Assembly (NCBI GenBank): GCA_041920565.1
Contig: JBHGXS010000052.1
Location: 49,482-113,481, forward strand
Direction of reading: 5' to 3'
DNA length: 64,000 nt
From: JAGHKQ01 sp041920565
GTDB taxonomy: Bacteria > Bacillota > Bacilli > Bacillales > Bacillaceae_G
Below the pieces are notes generated by a model that saw only the letters and a program-made list of their open reading frames with translations, was not told the origin of the DNA and did no database searches. Within the stretch, counting starts at the first letter, position 1. Each line of letters starts with the position of its first letter. This document shows, piece after piece, positions 16,858 to 26,057 of the stretch. Both the position numbers and the translations under genes were made by a program.

Positions 16858-17871
16858 GTGTCAACGATCGAGGACGTGGCAAAATTAGCGGGGCTATCCA
16901 GAACAACAGTATCGAGAGTGATCAATAACCACCCGTATGTATCTGATGAAAAAAAGAAACGCGTATTGGTCGCGATGAGTGCGCTTGGGTTCGTACCGAA
17001 CTCAGCGGCGCGCAGGCTGCGGAATCAAAAGACAGAAACAATTGCGGTGTTAGTCCCTCGGGTGACCAATCCCTTTTTCAGTAAGTTGATAGAGTCTTTA
17101 GAGATGGCTGCTTCTGAATACAATTACAAGTTAATTATATGTCAAACACGATATTCACCTGAAAAAGAACTCGGATATTTACAGCTTCTTTCTACTAAAC
17201 AGGTAGACGGGATTATACTGTGTTCTTTACAAAATGATTGGGAAAAAATTGAGCCGTTTTTACAGCATGGACCAATTGTATTATGCAATGAATACACAGA
17301 AAAAGCGAATATTCCTACGGTAAAATTCAATCAAATTGAAGGTGCATATACAGCAACGAAGCATTTACTAGAACAAGGACACCGACGATTGCTCTTTTGC
17401 AGCGGCAGCGAACAAAGCATGGTGGTTCAACATAGAAAAATGGGATTTTTGCGTGCGGTTGCAGAATATAAACAGCAAGTGGAATACGTAGAGTTTGTAG
17501 AAAGCGCTTACGAAATTGAAGACGGCCGTAATATTTTTCATAAAATTGCAAGCATGAAAAAGCCTCCTACTGCTGTGTTTGCCGGGGGAGATGAAGTGGC
17601 GGCAGGAATTATTTCTGAAGCAAAACGCAATCATTGGAATGTGCCGGAACAGCTTGCAATCGTCGGCTTTGATAATCAGCTGTTATCAGAAATTATAGAT
17701 CCTACTATTACAACAGTTTGTCAGCCTATTGATAAAATGGCAAATAAGGTCATTGAATTGATGATGGAAAAGATTCGTACGAAACGCTATCAGCAAAAAG
17801 AAGTGCATGAGTTTAATTTGGAGCTGAAGGTGAAAGGCTCCACAACAAAAAATGTCATGATGTTAGCCTAG
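16858..17871 (+). CDS. LacI/GalR-family transcriptional regulator
   Basis: A 337-residue regulator. N-terminal HTH TIEDVAKLAGLSRTTVSRVI (residues 3-22) with hinge-helix motif NSAARRLRNQ, then a periplasmic-binding-protein-like sensor domain ending near residue 330. GTG start after AAGGGGGAG. It stands alone between terminators, so its targets beyond itself are not visible; the effector is unknown. Resembles the DegA-type branch seen in Bacillus, but I cannot assign it. Confidence 0.85.
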   Translation: MSTIEDVAKLAGLSRTTVSRVINNHPYVSDEKKKRVLVAMSALGFVPNSAARRLRNQKTETIAVLVPRVTNPFFSKLIESLEMAASEYNYKLIICQTRYSPEKELGYLQLLSTKQVDGIILCSLQNDWEKIEPFLQHGPIVLCNEYTEKANIPTVKFNQIEGAYTATKHLLEQGHRRLLFCSGSEQSMVVQHRKMGFLRAVAEYKQQVEYVEFVESAYEIEDGRNIFHKIASMKKPPTAVFAGGDEVAAGIISEAKRNHWNVPEQLAIVGFDNQLLSEIIDPTITTVCQPIDKMANKVIELMMEKIRTKRYQQKEVHEFNLELKVKGSTTKNVMMLA

Positions 17872-17893
17872 CAAATGCTGGGCTTTTTATATG

Positions 17894-17926
17894 AAACGCC
17901 CCGCATGATTTGCATGCGGGGCGTTT
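17894..17926. terminator. Terminator between the LacI-type gene and yhfH
   Basis: 14-bp GC-rich perfect stem AAACGCCCCGCATG with its complement, 5-nt loop, flanked by A and T runs; can serve both convergent genes. Confidence 0.8.
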
Positions 17927-17972
17927 TCTATTGATAGGGGGGTTAGCTTTTCTTGTTACGCTGTTTCTTTGT

Positions 17973-18104
17973 TCAATATTCTGTATCAATGCAATTGTCG
18001 CATTTATTGTGATACGCTTCGTGCTGCTCTTCAATCTCTTTTCCGCAATCCGTACAAATTTTTGGCGGTAAACTTCTGAAAAATTCAACTGGACTTCCTA
18101 ACAT
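17973..18104 (-). CDS. yhfH: YhfH family zinc-ribbon-like small protein
   Basis: A 43-residue protein starting MLGSPVEFFRSLPPKICTDC. Two CxxC pairs (CTDC and CDNC) separated by about 18 residues suggest a zinc knuckle. It matches the short YhfH family of Bacillus in length, in the EFFRSLP motif and in location next to yhfI and lplJ. GGAGGGG lies 7 bases before the ATG. Function unknown. A longer frame on the same strand in another phase is a shadow. Confidence 0.85.
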   Translation of the reverse strand: MLGSPVEFFRSLPPKICTDCGKEIEEQHEAYHNKCDNCIDTEY

Positions 18105-18285
18105 TGGTATCCCCTCCAATTTATTGTTAATAACATTGTATTAAAACAGATTTTATATGTCAACAACTGTTTTATAACAAAATTGAAATTGATGAAAATA
18201 CCTAGAAAATGGATTATAGTTAAGAGGCAAGGAGAAAACTGAATAATGCAGGACAAGTATTCGTGAAAGGGTGAACATAGAACAT

Positions 18286-19020
18286 ATGAAAGTCACAGTG
18301 ATCGGTTATTGGGGCGGCTATCCGGAAGCCGGCGAAGCAACAACAGGCTATTTATTTGAGCATGATTATTTTCGATTGCTTGTGGATTGCGGCAGCGGTG
18401 TGCTTTCTCAATTGCAAAAATACATAAAACCTGAACAGCTTGATGCAGTATTGATTTCTCATTATCATCATGATCATGTAGCAGACATTGGAGTGCTGCA
18501 GTATGCCCGGCTCATTAAAAGCTTAACGGGAGACAAGCTGCCTGAGCTTCCGATTTATGGTCATATGTTTGATGAACATGGCTTTTCTTCTTTAACTCAT
18601 GAGCCGTATACAAAAGGAATAGCATACAATCCTGAGGAAGCACTGCAAATCGGACCGTTTTCAATTACCTTTATGAAGACGAAGCACCCAGTTGTTTGTT
18701 ATGCGATGCGCATTACGGCAGGTGACCAAACGGTAGTATTCACTGCTGATTCCAGCTATTTGCCGGAATTTGTTTCCTTCGCGAAAGGTGCGGACCTTTT
18801 CATTTGTGAATGCAATTTGTATGAAAATCAGGATGGGACAAAAGCAGGGCATATGAACAGCAGGGAAGCAGGCAGCATTGCCAAAGAAGCGGAAGTAGGT
18901 GAGCTGTTGTTGACGCACCTGCCGCATGATGGTGATATACAACAGCTGCCGGAGCAAGCAAAGAAAGTATTTGACGGCAAAATTACATTAGCACACAGCG
19001 GCTATACATGGGGAAATTGA
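18286..19020 (+). CDS. yhfI: Metallo-beta-lactamase-fold hydrolase YhfI
   Basis: About 244 residues of the MBL fold in the RNase Z/ElaC-like branch: metal ligands HYHHDHV (about residues 60-66), a His in TKHPVVCYAMR, Asp in FTADSSY and the terminal His in LAHSGYTW. Hydrolase of unknown substrate, cytoplasmic. The start is taken at ATG 18286 (MKVTVIGYWGG, as in B. subtilis) rather than the in-frame GTG 15 bases earlier; AAAGGGTGA is upstream of it. Nine bases separate it from lplJ, so the two form an operon. Confidence 0.85.
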   Translation: MKVTVIGYWGGYPEAGEATTGYLFEHDYFRLLVDCGSGVLSQLQKYIKPEQLDAVLISHYHHDHVADIGVLQYARLIKSLTGDKLPELPIYGHMFDEHGFSSLTHEPYTKGIAYNPEEALQIGPFSITFMKTKHPVVCYAMRITAGDQTVVFTADSSYLPEFVSFAKGADLFICECNLYENQDGTKAGHMNSREAGSIAKEAEVGELLLTHLPHDGDIQQLPEQAKKVFDGKITLAHSGYTWGN

Positions 19021-19029
19021 GGTGGAAAC

Positions 19030-20019
19030 ATGTTGTACATTGATAATAAGGGAATAACGGATCCAACCATAAACTTAGCAATTGAAGAATATTGCTTGAA
19101 AAATTTAGATATTAACGAAACATATTTACTGTTTTATATTAATGAACCTTCTATTATCATCGGGAAAAATCAAAATACAATGGAAGAAATCAACGCAGAT
19201 TACGTGAAAGAAAAAGGTATTCACGTAGTAAGACGTTTATCCGGCGGCGGTGCAGTATATCATGATTTAGGAAACTTAAACTTTAGCTTTATCACGAAAG
19301 ACGATGGAGAAAGCTTTCACAATTTCAGAAAGTTCACCGAGCCTGTTATTAAAGCGCTGGAAAAGTTGGGTGTTAAAGCGGAATTAAGCGGACGTAACGA
19401 TATTTTGGCAGAAGGACGCAAAATATCTGGAAATGCACAGTTCTCCACAAAAGGAAGAATGTTCAGTCACGGAACGTTGTTATTCGACTCTCATATCGAG
19501 GATGTTGTGTCAGCATTAAACGTAAAATTGGATAAGATTCAATCGAAAGGAATTAAATCCATTCGCAGCCGAGTAGCGAACATCAGTGAATTTTTACAAG
19601 AGGATATTACAATCGAGCAATTCAAACAACTGCTGCTGCAGTACATCTTTAATACAGAAGATAATATTCCGACTTATGAACTGACAGAAGAAGATTGGGC
19701 AGCAATTTATAAATTATCTGAAGAGCGCTATCGAAACTGGGATTGGAATTATGGAAAATCTCCAAAGTTTAACGTACAACATTCGCATCGTTTCCCGATA
19801 GGACAAATTGACGTTCGCTTGGAAGTAAATAAAGGCATTGTAGAAGAGTGCAAAATTTATGGAGACTTCTTTGGTGTGGAGGATGTCAAAGATATCGAAC
19901 AACGCCTGGCGGGCAAAAAGTTCGATAGAGATGAATTTGAAGCAGCACTTGCTGACATTGACATCCAAAGATATTTTGGCAATATAACAAAACAAGATTT
20001 TATATCCTTATTTTTCTAA
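19030..20019 (+). CDS. lplJ: Lipoate-protein ligase LplJ
   Basis: A 329-residue lipoate-protein ligase A-type enzyme. It adenylates free lipoate and attaches it to a lysine of lipoyl domains, such as those of the oxo-acid dehydrogenases and GcvH. Signature RRLSGGGAVYHDLGNLNF (about residues 70-87) and the ISGNAQF segment with catalytic-site lysine region. GAGGTGG lies before the ATG. Second gene after yhfI, closed by a strong terminator. Confidence 0.95.
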   Translation: MLYIDNKGITDPTINLAIEEYCLKNLDINETYLLFYINEPSIIIGKNQNTMEEINADYVKEKGIHVVRRLSGGGAVYHDLGNLNFSFITKDDGESFHNFRKFTEPVIKALEKLGVKAELSGRNDILAEGRKISGNAQFSTKGRMFSHGTLLFDSHIEDVVSALNVKLDKIQSKGIKSIRSRVANISEFLQEDITIEQFKQLLLQYIFNTEDNIPTYELTEEDWAAIYKLSEERYRNWDWNYGKSPKFNVQHSHRFPIGQIDVRLEVNKGIVEECKIYGDFFGVEDVKDIEQRLAGKKFDRDEFEAALADIDIQRYFGNITKQDFISLFF

Positions 20020-20030
20020 ATATAAGCAGA

Positions 20031-20066
20031 AAAGAAAGTGGTGGCCATACCACTTTCTTTTTTATT
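20031..20066 (+). terminator. Terminator of yhfI-lplJ
   Basis: 12-bp stem AAAGAAAGTGGT with ACCACTTTCTTT, 6-nt loop, then a T run. Confidence 0.85.
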
Positions 20067-20159
20067 TTTCTGTAAATTATCTTGTATGTTTAATTTTCTT
20101 TCAATATAATATATTTATAATTTTAATAATTTTTTATTTTCTGATAAGGAGGCTTGTTT

Positions 20160-21704
20160 ATGAATCTCGTATGTTCATTGATGGAAACGGCGCAAAAAAG
20201 CGGCAGCCGCACAGCATACGTGTTTCAAGATAAAGAAACATCGTACAAAGAGCTGTATGACGCGGTGACAAAATTTGCGAGCGGCTTGCACAAGCTTGGT
20301 GTAAAAAAAGGAGATCACGTTGCGCTTTTAGTGGGCAATTCTCCATATTTTATAGTTGGACTTTATGGGGCAATGCATGCTGGTGCTACTGTCATTCCGA
20401 TCAATTCACTCTACACGCCTGATGAAATCTCATATATTATCCAAAACGGAGATGTAAAAGCAATCATTGCATTAGATTTGCTTCTCCCTGTTATGGAACA
20501 ACTTGCGAACAAATTGCCTTCCGTTGAACACATCATTGTTTGCCCAACCTCACAAGAAATCAACGACCAGACTTCACTTTTACAGAACGAAAAAATGAAA
20601 TCGTTTACAAAAGTGCTATCTTTCGGAGACTTAGCTTTCCCAGTCCCTGCCATCGAAGAAGAAGATACAGCCGTTATTCTTTACACTTCAGGAACGACAG
20701 GAAAACCGAAAGGAGCTATGCTGACGCACCGAAACTTATATAGTAATGCCAGAGATGTGGCGTCTTACTTGCAATATTCAGAGAATGATAAAGTTATTGC
20801 CGCACTTCCGATGGTTCATGTTTTCTGTTTAACTGTTGCTTTGAATGCACCGTTAATTAGCGGGGCAACCGTTCTTATCATGCCTAAATTCAGCCCTTCG
20901 GAAGTATTCCGTATTTCTCGTACATATGAAGCAACGGTGTTTGCAGGTGTACCGACAATGTATAATTTCTTGCTGCAATATCCGGATGGAGAGGTAACAG
21001 ATTTGCAAACGCTTCGTCTTTGTCTTTCTGGAGGCGCTTCTATGCCTGTTGCCCTGCTGGAAAACTTCGAGAAAAAATTTAATGTCATCGTTTCAGAAGG
21101 ATACGGTTTATCGGAAGCTTCTCCTGTTACGTGCTTTAATCCGCTCGATCGCCCAAGAAAAGCAGGGTCTATCGGAACAAATATTGTGAATGTAGAAAAC
21201 AAAGTAGTAAATGAATTAGGAGAGGAAGTTCCGGTCGGCGAAGTAGGAGAACTGATTGTTCGCGGCCCGAACGTGATGAAAGGATATTATAAAATGCCGG
21301 AAGATACGGCTGCCACTATTCGTGACAGCTGGTTATATACCGGAGACTTAGCAAAAATGGACGAAGAAGGCTACTTTTACATTGTGGATCGCAAGAAAGA
21401 TCTTATTATTGTCGGGGGCTATAACGTCTATCCGCGTGAAGTGGAAGAAGTGTTATATGGCCATTCGTCTGTAGTAGAGGCAGTGGTTCTTGGCGTGCCG
21501 GATGATAATTTTGGGGAAGCGGTAAAGGCATATGTAGTGCCAAAAGACCCGTCGCTGACAGAAGAAGAGCTGCTTGCGTATTGCAAAGAGCACTTGGCAA
21601 AGTATAAAGTGCCGGCTGCAATAGAGTTTCTAGAAGAGCTTCCGAAAAATACGACAGGAAAGATTTTACGACGTTCCTTGAAGCAGCACACTGTGCAGGC
21701 ATAA
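20160..21704 (+). CDS. yhfL: Long-chain acyl-CoA ligase YhfL (LcfB type)
   Basis: A 514-residue AMP-forming acyl-CoA synthetase. Adenylation signature ILYTSGTTGKPKGAML (about residues 172-187), GYGLSEASPVT, YTGDLAKMDEEGYF and the C-terminal lysine in KNTTGKILRR. It activates fatty acids to acyl-CoA in the cytoplasm. ATG 20160 is chosen over the in-frame TTG at 20154 because AAGGAGG then lies 7 bases away. Monocistronic, with its own terminator. Confidence 0.93.
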   Translation: MNLVCSLMETAQKSGSRTAYVFQDKETSYKELYDAVTKFASGLHKLGVKKGDHVALLVGNSPYFIVGLYGAMHAGATVIPINSLYTPDEISYIIQNGDVKAIIALDLLLPVMEQLANKLPSVEHIIVCPTSQEINDQTSLLQNEKMKSFTKVLSFGDLAFPVPAIEEEDTAVILYTSGTTGKPKGAMLTHRNLYSNARDVASYLQYSENDKVIAALPMVHVFCLTVALNAPLISGATVLIMPKFSPSEVFRISRTYEATVFAGVPTMYNFLLQYPDGEVTDLQTLRLCLSGGASMPVALLENFEKKFNVIVSEGYGLSEASPVTCFNPLDRPRKAGSIGTNIVNVENKVVNELGEEVPVGEVGELIVRGPNVMKGYYKMPEDTAATIRDSWLYTGDLAKMDEEGYFYIVDRKKDLIIVGGYNVYPREVEEVLYGHSSVVEAVVLGVPDDNFGEAVKAYVVPKDPSLTEEELLAYCKEHLAKYKVPAAIEFLEELPKNTTGKILRRSLKQHTVQA

Positions 21705-21709
21705 ATGAA

Positions 21710-21746
21710 CAGAGCCCCCTATCATTTGATAGGGAGCTGTTTTTAT
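21710..21746 (+). terminator. Terminator of yhfL
   Basis: CCCTATC/GATAGGG stem with AGAGCC/AGCT shoulders, ATTT loop, then TTTTT. Confidence 0.75.
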
Positions 21747-21805
21747 TCCATCACAGTGTCTGATGTTGTGACCAAAAGAAAAGTATGTTTGTTCCATTAT
21801 TTATT

Positions 21806-22090
21806 CTAGATTTGGCGCAATTATATGCTGATTCGGTGCAATTATTTTGAATTTGGTGCAATTGTATGCTGATTCAGTGCAATTATTTTGAATTTGGCGC
21901 AATTGTATGCTGATTCGGTGCAATTATTTTGAATTTGGCGCAATTATATGCTGTTTTGGTGCAATTATTCTGGATTTGGCGCAATTATATGCTGATTCGG
22001 TGCAATTATTCTAGATTTGGCGCAATTATATGCTGATTCGGTGCAATTATTTTGAATTTGGTGCAAATGTATATCATTTTCGTGCAGTTT
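21806..22090. repeat. Seven tandem copies of a 41-bp repeat
   Basis: The TTTGG that marks each unit begins at 21811, 21852, 21893, 21934, 21975, 22016 and 22057, exactly 41 bases apart each time. Each unit is itself two related half-units: (TTT)GGCGCAATTATATGCTGATTC and GGTGCAATTATT(TTGAA/CTAGA). Copies differ at a few positions (GGCGC/GGTGC, TTATA/TTGTA). The last unit decays into unique sequence. 41 is not a multiple of 3 and no frame stays open, so it is non-coding. A single diverged unit lies at 42299-42330. Confidence 0.95.
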
Positions 22091-22165
22091 ATCCGCAGCT
22101 AGATTGAAAAAAGGACTGAGTACGGTTTTTCTTAAGGTACCGCTTGGAGAATAATCAAACCAATT
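22091..22165. other. Short non-coding gap after the tandem repeat
   Basis: No gene or clear hairpin seen; AT-rich sequence leading into the next minus-strand genes. Confidence 0.4.
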
Positions 22166-22273
22166 TCAGAGCTCCACCTCTCCTACAGCCGCATAACAAA
22201 TGGTCTTCATATTTTTTAGTTTAAGCAATTCTTTTGTTGGACCTGTAATGCGCTGTGTTTCAATCAATTTCAT
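22166..22273 (-). CDS. Possible 35-residue protein overlapping the Sco1 gene end
   Basis: ATG within the last codons of the Sco1 gene, overlapping it by 14 bases in a different frame, so translational coupling is possible. The product starts MKLIETQRITGPTKELLKLK and ends CYAAVGEVEL. There is no strong ribosome site of its own. No family recognised. It may be a chance frame. Confidence 0.35.
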   Translation of the reverse strand: MKLIETQRITGPTKELLKLKNMKTICYAAVGEVEL

Positions 22274-22847
22274 CTTTAATTTTCTTTAGTACCTTTTCGT
22301 TGTCAAATCCGCTTTCTCCCATCCCGAATACCTGGACAAGACGATTATTTTCATCAAGCAGGTATGTGTTGGATGTATGAATTAACATCCCGTTTCCCGG
22401 GTCGCGGTACATAAAGTTAAATGCTTTTGCCAATTTTTTTGTATCTGCTTCGGTTCCTCGCAATACGTACCATCCATCATTTTTCTTTATTTGGAATGTA
22501 TCGGCATACTTAGCGAGTGCTTCCTCTGTATCCCGTTTCGGGTCAACTGTAATAGTAAAAAATTCGATATGTTTGCCAAACTGTTTATTTTTCACTAACT
22601 CGTCCCGGATGTGTTTCATTTTATATGTCGTAACAGGACAAATATCCGGGCAATTTGTATACATAAATTCTATTAATTTCATTTTTTTCGGAAGCGTATC
22701 AAAGGAAACTTTGTCGCCGCTTATATCGGTCATCACAATATCTTTCGGAAGCTCCATTGCTGAATTTCGGTATACGGTGAAATAAAAAATGCCGGCGCTG
22801 ATGCCGAGAATAACCACCAGTGCAGATATTATGTATAGCTTTTTCAT
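22260..22847 (-). CDS. SCO1/SenC-family copper-binding protein
   Basis: A 195-residue thioredoxin-fold protein with an N-terminal membrane anchor (residues 5-25). The copper motif CPDICP is at about residues 70-75 and the conserved distal His at GMLIHTSNTYLLD. Sco proteins deliver copper to, or reduce thiols of, the CuA site of cytochrome c oxidase on the outer face of the membrane. The ATG at 22847 is chosen because GGGAGGGAG lies 6-7 bases upstream; an earlier ATG adds only seven residues. Related to B. subtilis YpmQ, but its location here is different. Confidence 0.9.
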   Translation of the reverse strand: MKKLYIISALVVILGISAGIFYFTVYRNSAMELPKDIVMTDISGDKVSFDTLPKKMKLIEFMYTNCPDICPVTTYKMKHIRDELVKNKQFGKHIEFFTITVDPKRDTEEALAKYADTFQIKKNDGWYVLRGTEADTKKLAKAFNFMYRDPGNGMLIHTSNTYLLDENNRLVQVFGMGESGFDNEKVLKKIKDEID

Positions 22848-23009
22848 AAAATCTCCCTCCCATTTCATGATACTAAGGAACAGAAAGCAATTGGCGGAAA
22901 AAGAATGAATTTTGCGTGAACAAACTTTGATATGCTTGTTCTAATTTTGAAGTTGTCCGATACAATAGTAGTACGTGCACTAGTTTCAGCAAAAAAGAGG
23001 GGGCATCGT

Positions 23010-24272
23010 ATGCGCAAAGTGATAGGTTGGTCGCTCGTTTTGTATGTTTGTTTTGGCGTATTTATATATTGGTACTTGTATTACGGAAGCAGTGCGGCTA
23101 TTCCGGCTGTGTACAAAGGCACCAGTGCGGACCCGCAAACATTTATGAACGCCCGGGAGCTTATGTTATCGCAAGAGTATTCAAGGACAAAATATTTGCT
23201 TTACTTTTTATCAACCCCCTTAGAATGGATGATTTTGCTGTTTTTATTAGTTACAGGAATGTCAAAACGGCTCGAGTCATGGGCGAAAGAGACCACATCG
23301 AAACGGCTTGTACACATCGGCACGTATTTGCTGTATTTGTCATTGATTACAACGCTCTTGTCTCTGCCGTTACAATGGATCAGCTACCAAATCTCCAAAT
23401 CTTATAAAATATCCGTTCAATCATCCCAAAGCTGGATTAAGGACCAAATCATTGATTTTTGGGTAAATTACGGCTTAATGTTCGTTATTGTGACTGTACT
23501 ATTTTTCTTGATTCAAAAAAACCGAAAGCGCTGGTGGCTATATGCATGGGCGTTGTCTGTACCGTTTACCATATTTTTGACGTTTGTACAGCCTGTCATT
23601 ATTGACCCATTGTACAATGATTTCTCGCCTCTTAAAAACAAGCAATTGGAAGCGAAAATTTTGCAATTTGCAGAACGAGCCAACATTCCGGCCCAGCATG
23701 TGTACGAGGTCAATATGTCTGAAAAAACAAATGCCCTCAATGCCTATGTAACAGGCATCGGCTCCAATTCCCGCATTGTACTGTGGGATACCACATTAAA
23801 TAGATTGAAAGAAAATGAGATACTGTTCATAATGGCCCATGAAATGGGCCATTATGTGAAAAAGCATATTTATTGGGGAGTAGGGGGGTATATCCTCCTT
23901 TCATTTGTCGGGTTGTACTTAATCAGTAAAATTATGAATGTACTGATTGCAAGGTATGGAGAAACACTTCATATTCCCAGCATTACGAGTTTTTCTGCTT
24001 TACCGCTTCTGCTGCTGGTGATGTCTATGTTGTCGTTTGCAGCCAATCCTCTGACAAACTATGTTTCTCGCATAGAGGAACGTGCCGCCGATCAGTATGC
24101 ACTTGAAATGACAAACAACAGCGAAGCTGCAGTAGAAACATTCCAAGAGCTTTCTAAATCCAGCTTAAGTCAAGTGAATCCACCAGGGCTTGTAAAGTTC
24201 TTCTTTTATACACATCCGACTATTTTTGAGAGAATCAATTACTTTGAAGAATACGGAAAACAAAAGCAATGA
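23010..24272 (+). CDS. yhfN: M48-family membrane zinc peptidase YhfN (Ste24/CAAX-protease type)
   Basis: A 420-residue integral membrane protease. About five to six membrane segments surround a zinc site: HEMGH (FIMAHEMGHYVKKHI, about residues 275-289) and the downstream Glu in RIEERAADQYAL. The family cleaves after CAAX motifs in eukaryotes; bacterial substrates are largely unknown. The start ATG at 23010 follows AGAGGGGG by 7 bases. B. subtilis YhfN is the same size. Divergent from the Sco1 gene with about 160 bases between. Confidence 0.92.
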   Translation: MRKVIGWSLVLYVCFGVFIYWYLYYGSSAAIPAVYKGTSADPQTFMNARELMLSQEYSRTKYLLYFLSTPLEWMILLFLLVTGMSKRLESWAKETTSKRLVHIGTYLLYLSLITTLLSLPLQWISYQISKSYKISVQSSQSWIKDQIIDFWVNYGLMFVIVTVLFFLIQKNRKRWWLYAWALSVPFTIFLTFVQPVIIDPLYNDFSPLKNKQLEAKILQFAERANIPAQHVYEVNMSEKTNALNAYVTGIGSNSRIVLWDTTLNRLKENEILFIMAHEMGHYVKKHIYWGVGGYILLSFVGLYLISKIMNVLIARYGETLHIPSITSFSALPLLLLVMSMLSFAANPLTNYVSRIEERAADQYALEMTNNSEAAVETFQELSKSSLSQVNPPGLVKFFFYTHPTIFERINYFEEYGKQKQ

Positions 24273-24278
24273 AGAAAA

Positions 24279-24310
24279 AACGTCTATCGATAAGATAGGC
24301 GTTTTTTGTT
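24279..24310 (+). terminator. Terminator of yhfN
   Basis: AACGTCTATC with GATAGGCGTT (one wobble), then TTTTT. Confidence 0.8.
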
Positions 24311-24427
24311 GGATAAAAAAGATAAAAAATTTTAAAAAAAGACTTTCTTTTCAGAAAATTTGTTATATAATATAAACATAAATTGAAGAGCTGTTATAAA
24401 ACAGTTAAGAGCAAAGGAGATGTGATT

Positions 24428-26017
24428 ATGGCGACACAAACATCCGGAGTAACGATAGTCGGAAAGCTGAATGCTTCTTATTCCGAAATTTTAACGGAAG
24501 ATGCCTTGACATTTGTAAAAAGCTTGCATGAACAATTTAACCAACGAAGAAAAGAACTGCTGCAGCTTAGAAAAGAAAAGCAAGAACGGATCAATGGGGG
24601 AACGTTCCCATCCTTTTTGAAAGAAACAGAGCACATCCGAAGGGCGGACTGGACGGTTGCGCCGCTTCCGCAAGATTTGCAAGACCGCCGGGTTGAAATT
24701 ACAGGACCGGTTGACCGGAAAATGATCATCAATGCTTTAAACTCCGGTGCCAAAGTATTTATGGCTGATTTTGAAGATGCCAATTCTCCGACATGGGAAA
24801 ATGCGATAGAGGGACAAATGAATTTGCGCGATGCTGTAAATGGTACCATTTCATTTACAAACGAGAACGGAAAAGTATATAAGCTGAACGAACAAACAGC
24901 AGTGTTAATGGTGCGTCCGCGCGGATGGCATTTGAATGAAAAGCATGTGTTAGTTGACGGAGAAGAAATGTCTGGAAGCTTGTTTGATTTTGGACTGTAC
25001 TTCTATCACAACGCTAAAACGCTTCTTGAAAAGGGAAGCGGACCGTACTTTTACTTGCCGAAGCTGGAAAGCCATTTAGAAGCAAGGCTGTGGAACGATG
25101 TGTTTGTGTATGCGCAACAATATGCCGGTATTCCTGCAGGAACCATTAAAGCAACTGTCTTATTAGAAACGATTCACGCCGCTTTTGAAATGGATGAAAT
25201 TTTATACGAGTTAAAAGAGCATTCCGCCGGATTAAATTGCGGACGCTGGGATTACATTTTCAGCTTCTTAAAATGCTTCCATCAGCATGAAGCGTTTTTG
25301 CTCCCAGACCGTGCACAAGTTACGATGAACGTGCCGTTTATGAAAGCTTATTGCGAACTTGTCATTCAAACATGTCATAAACGCAATGCACCTGCGATGG
25401 GCGGAATGGCAGCGCAAATTCCGGTGAAAAATAATCCGCAAGCAAATGAAGAAGCGTTTAATAAAGTACGAGCAGACAAAGAACGGGAAGCAAACGCCGG
25501 CCATGACGGGACATGGGTAGCCCATCCGGGACTTGTGCCTGTTGCAATGGAGGTATTTGACCGCATTATGACAACGCCGAACCAAATCTATAAAAAGCGG
25601 GAGGATGTAGCGGTAACAGAGCAAGATCTTCTCGAAGTGCCAAACGGAACGATTACAGAAGAAGGATTGCGCACCAATATTAACGTGGGCATTCAATATA
25701 TCGAATCTTGGCTGCAGGGAAGAGGTGCGGCGCCGATTCATAACCTTATGGAAGATGCGGCAACGGCTGAAATTTCCCGCGCCCAAGTATGGCAATGGAT
25801 CCGCCACCCGAAAGGAATATTGGAGGATGGCAGAAAAGTAACGTTTGAGCTGGTGGAACAACTAAAAGAAGAAGAGCTGGAAAAAATAAAGCTGGAAGTG
25901 GGAGAAAGTTACTTTGCAAACGGAAGATTTAGAGAAGCAACTTCTTTGTTTGATGAGCTTATTAAGGATGACACATTCCAAACGTTTTTAACGCTTCCGG
26001 GATATAAAGTTTTATAG
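24428..26017 (+). CDS. aceB: Malate synthase A
   Basis: A 529-residue malate synthase of the A isoform. It condenses glyoxylate with acetyl-CoA to give malate. Visible motifs: GPVDRKMIINALNSGAKVFMADFEDANSPTW split as GPVDRKMIINALNSGA and VFMADFEDANSPTW (about 90-120), and the active-site region IKATVLLETIHAAFEMDEIL. ATG 24428 follows AAAGGAGATG. TATAAT is present at 24366-24371, although the -35 is poor. Forms the glyoxylate-shunt operon with aceA (40 bases). Confidence 0.96.
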   Translation: MATQTSGVTIVGKLNASYSEILTEDALTFVKSLHEQFNQRRKELLQLRKEKQERINGGTFPSFLKETEHIRRADWTVAPLPQDLQDRRVEITGPVDRKMIINALNSGAKVFMADFEDANSPTWENAIEGQMNLRDAVNGTISFTNENGKVYKLNEQTAVLMVRPRGWHLNEKHVLVDGEEMSGSLFDFGLYFYHNAKTLLEKGSGPYFYLPKLESHLEARLWNDVFVYAQQYAGIPAGTIKATVLLETIHAAFEMDEILYELKEHSAGLNCGRWDYIFSFLKCFHQHEAFLLPDRAQVTMNVPFMKAYCELVIQTCHKRNAPAMGGMAAQIPVKNNPQANEEAFNKVRADKEREANAGHDGTWVAHPGLVPVAMEVFDRIMTTPNQIYKKREDVAVTEQDLLEVPNGTITEEGLRTNINVGIQYIESWLQGRGAAPIHNLMEDAATAEISRAQVWQWIRHPKGILEDGRKVTFELVEQLKEEELEKIKLEVGESYFANGRFREATSLFDELIKDDTFQTFLTLPGYKVL

Positions 26018-26057
26018 ATTATTTGTTCATAAAAAATAAAAAAGGGGATGGAAGAAC

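Noticed and set aside
17855..18088. 77-codon minus-strand frame
   Set aside because: Shadow of yhfH, which lies in another phase with a proper ribosome site and zinc-ribbon motif.
21806..22090. The 41-bp array as a CRISPR locus
   Set aside because: Units are contiguous and nearly identical throughout, with no unique spacers, and no cas gene is nearby.
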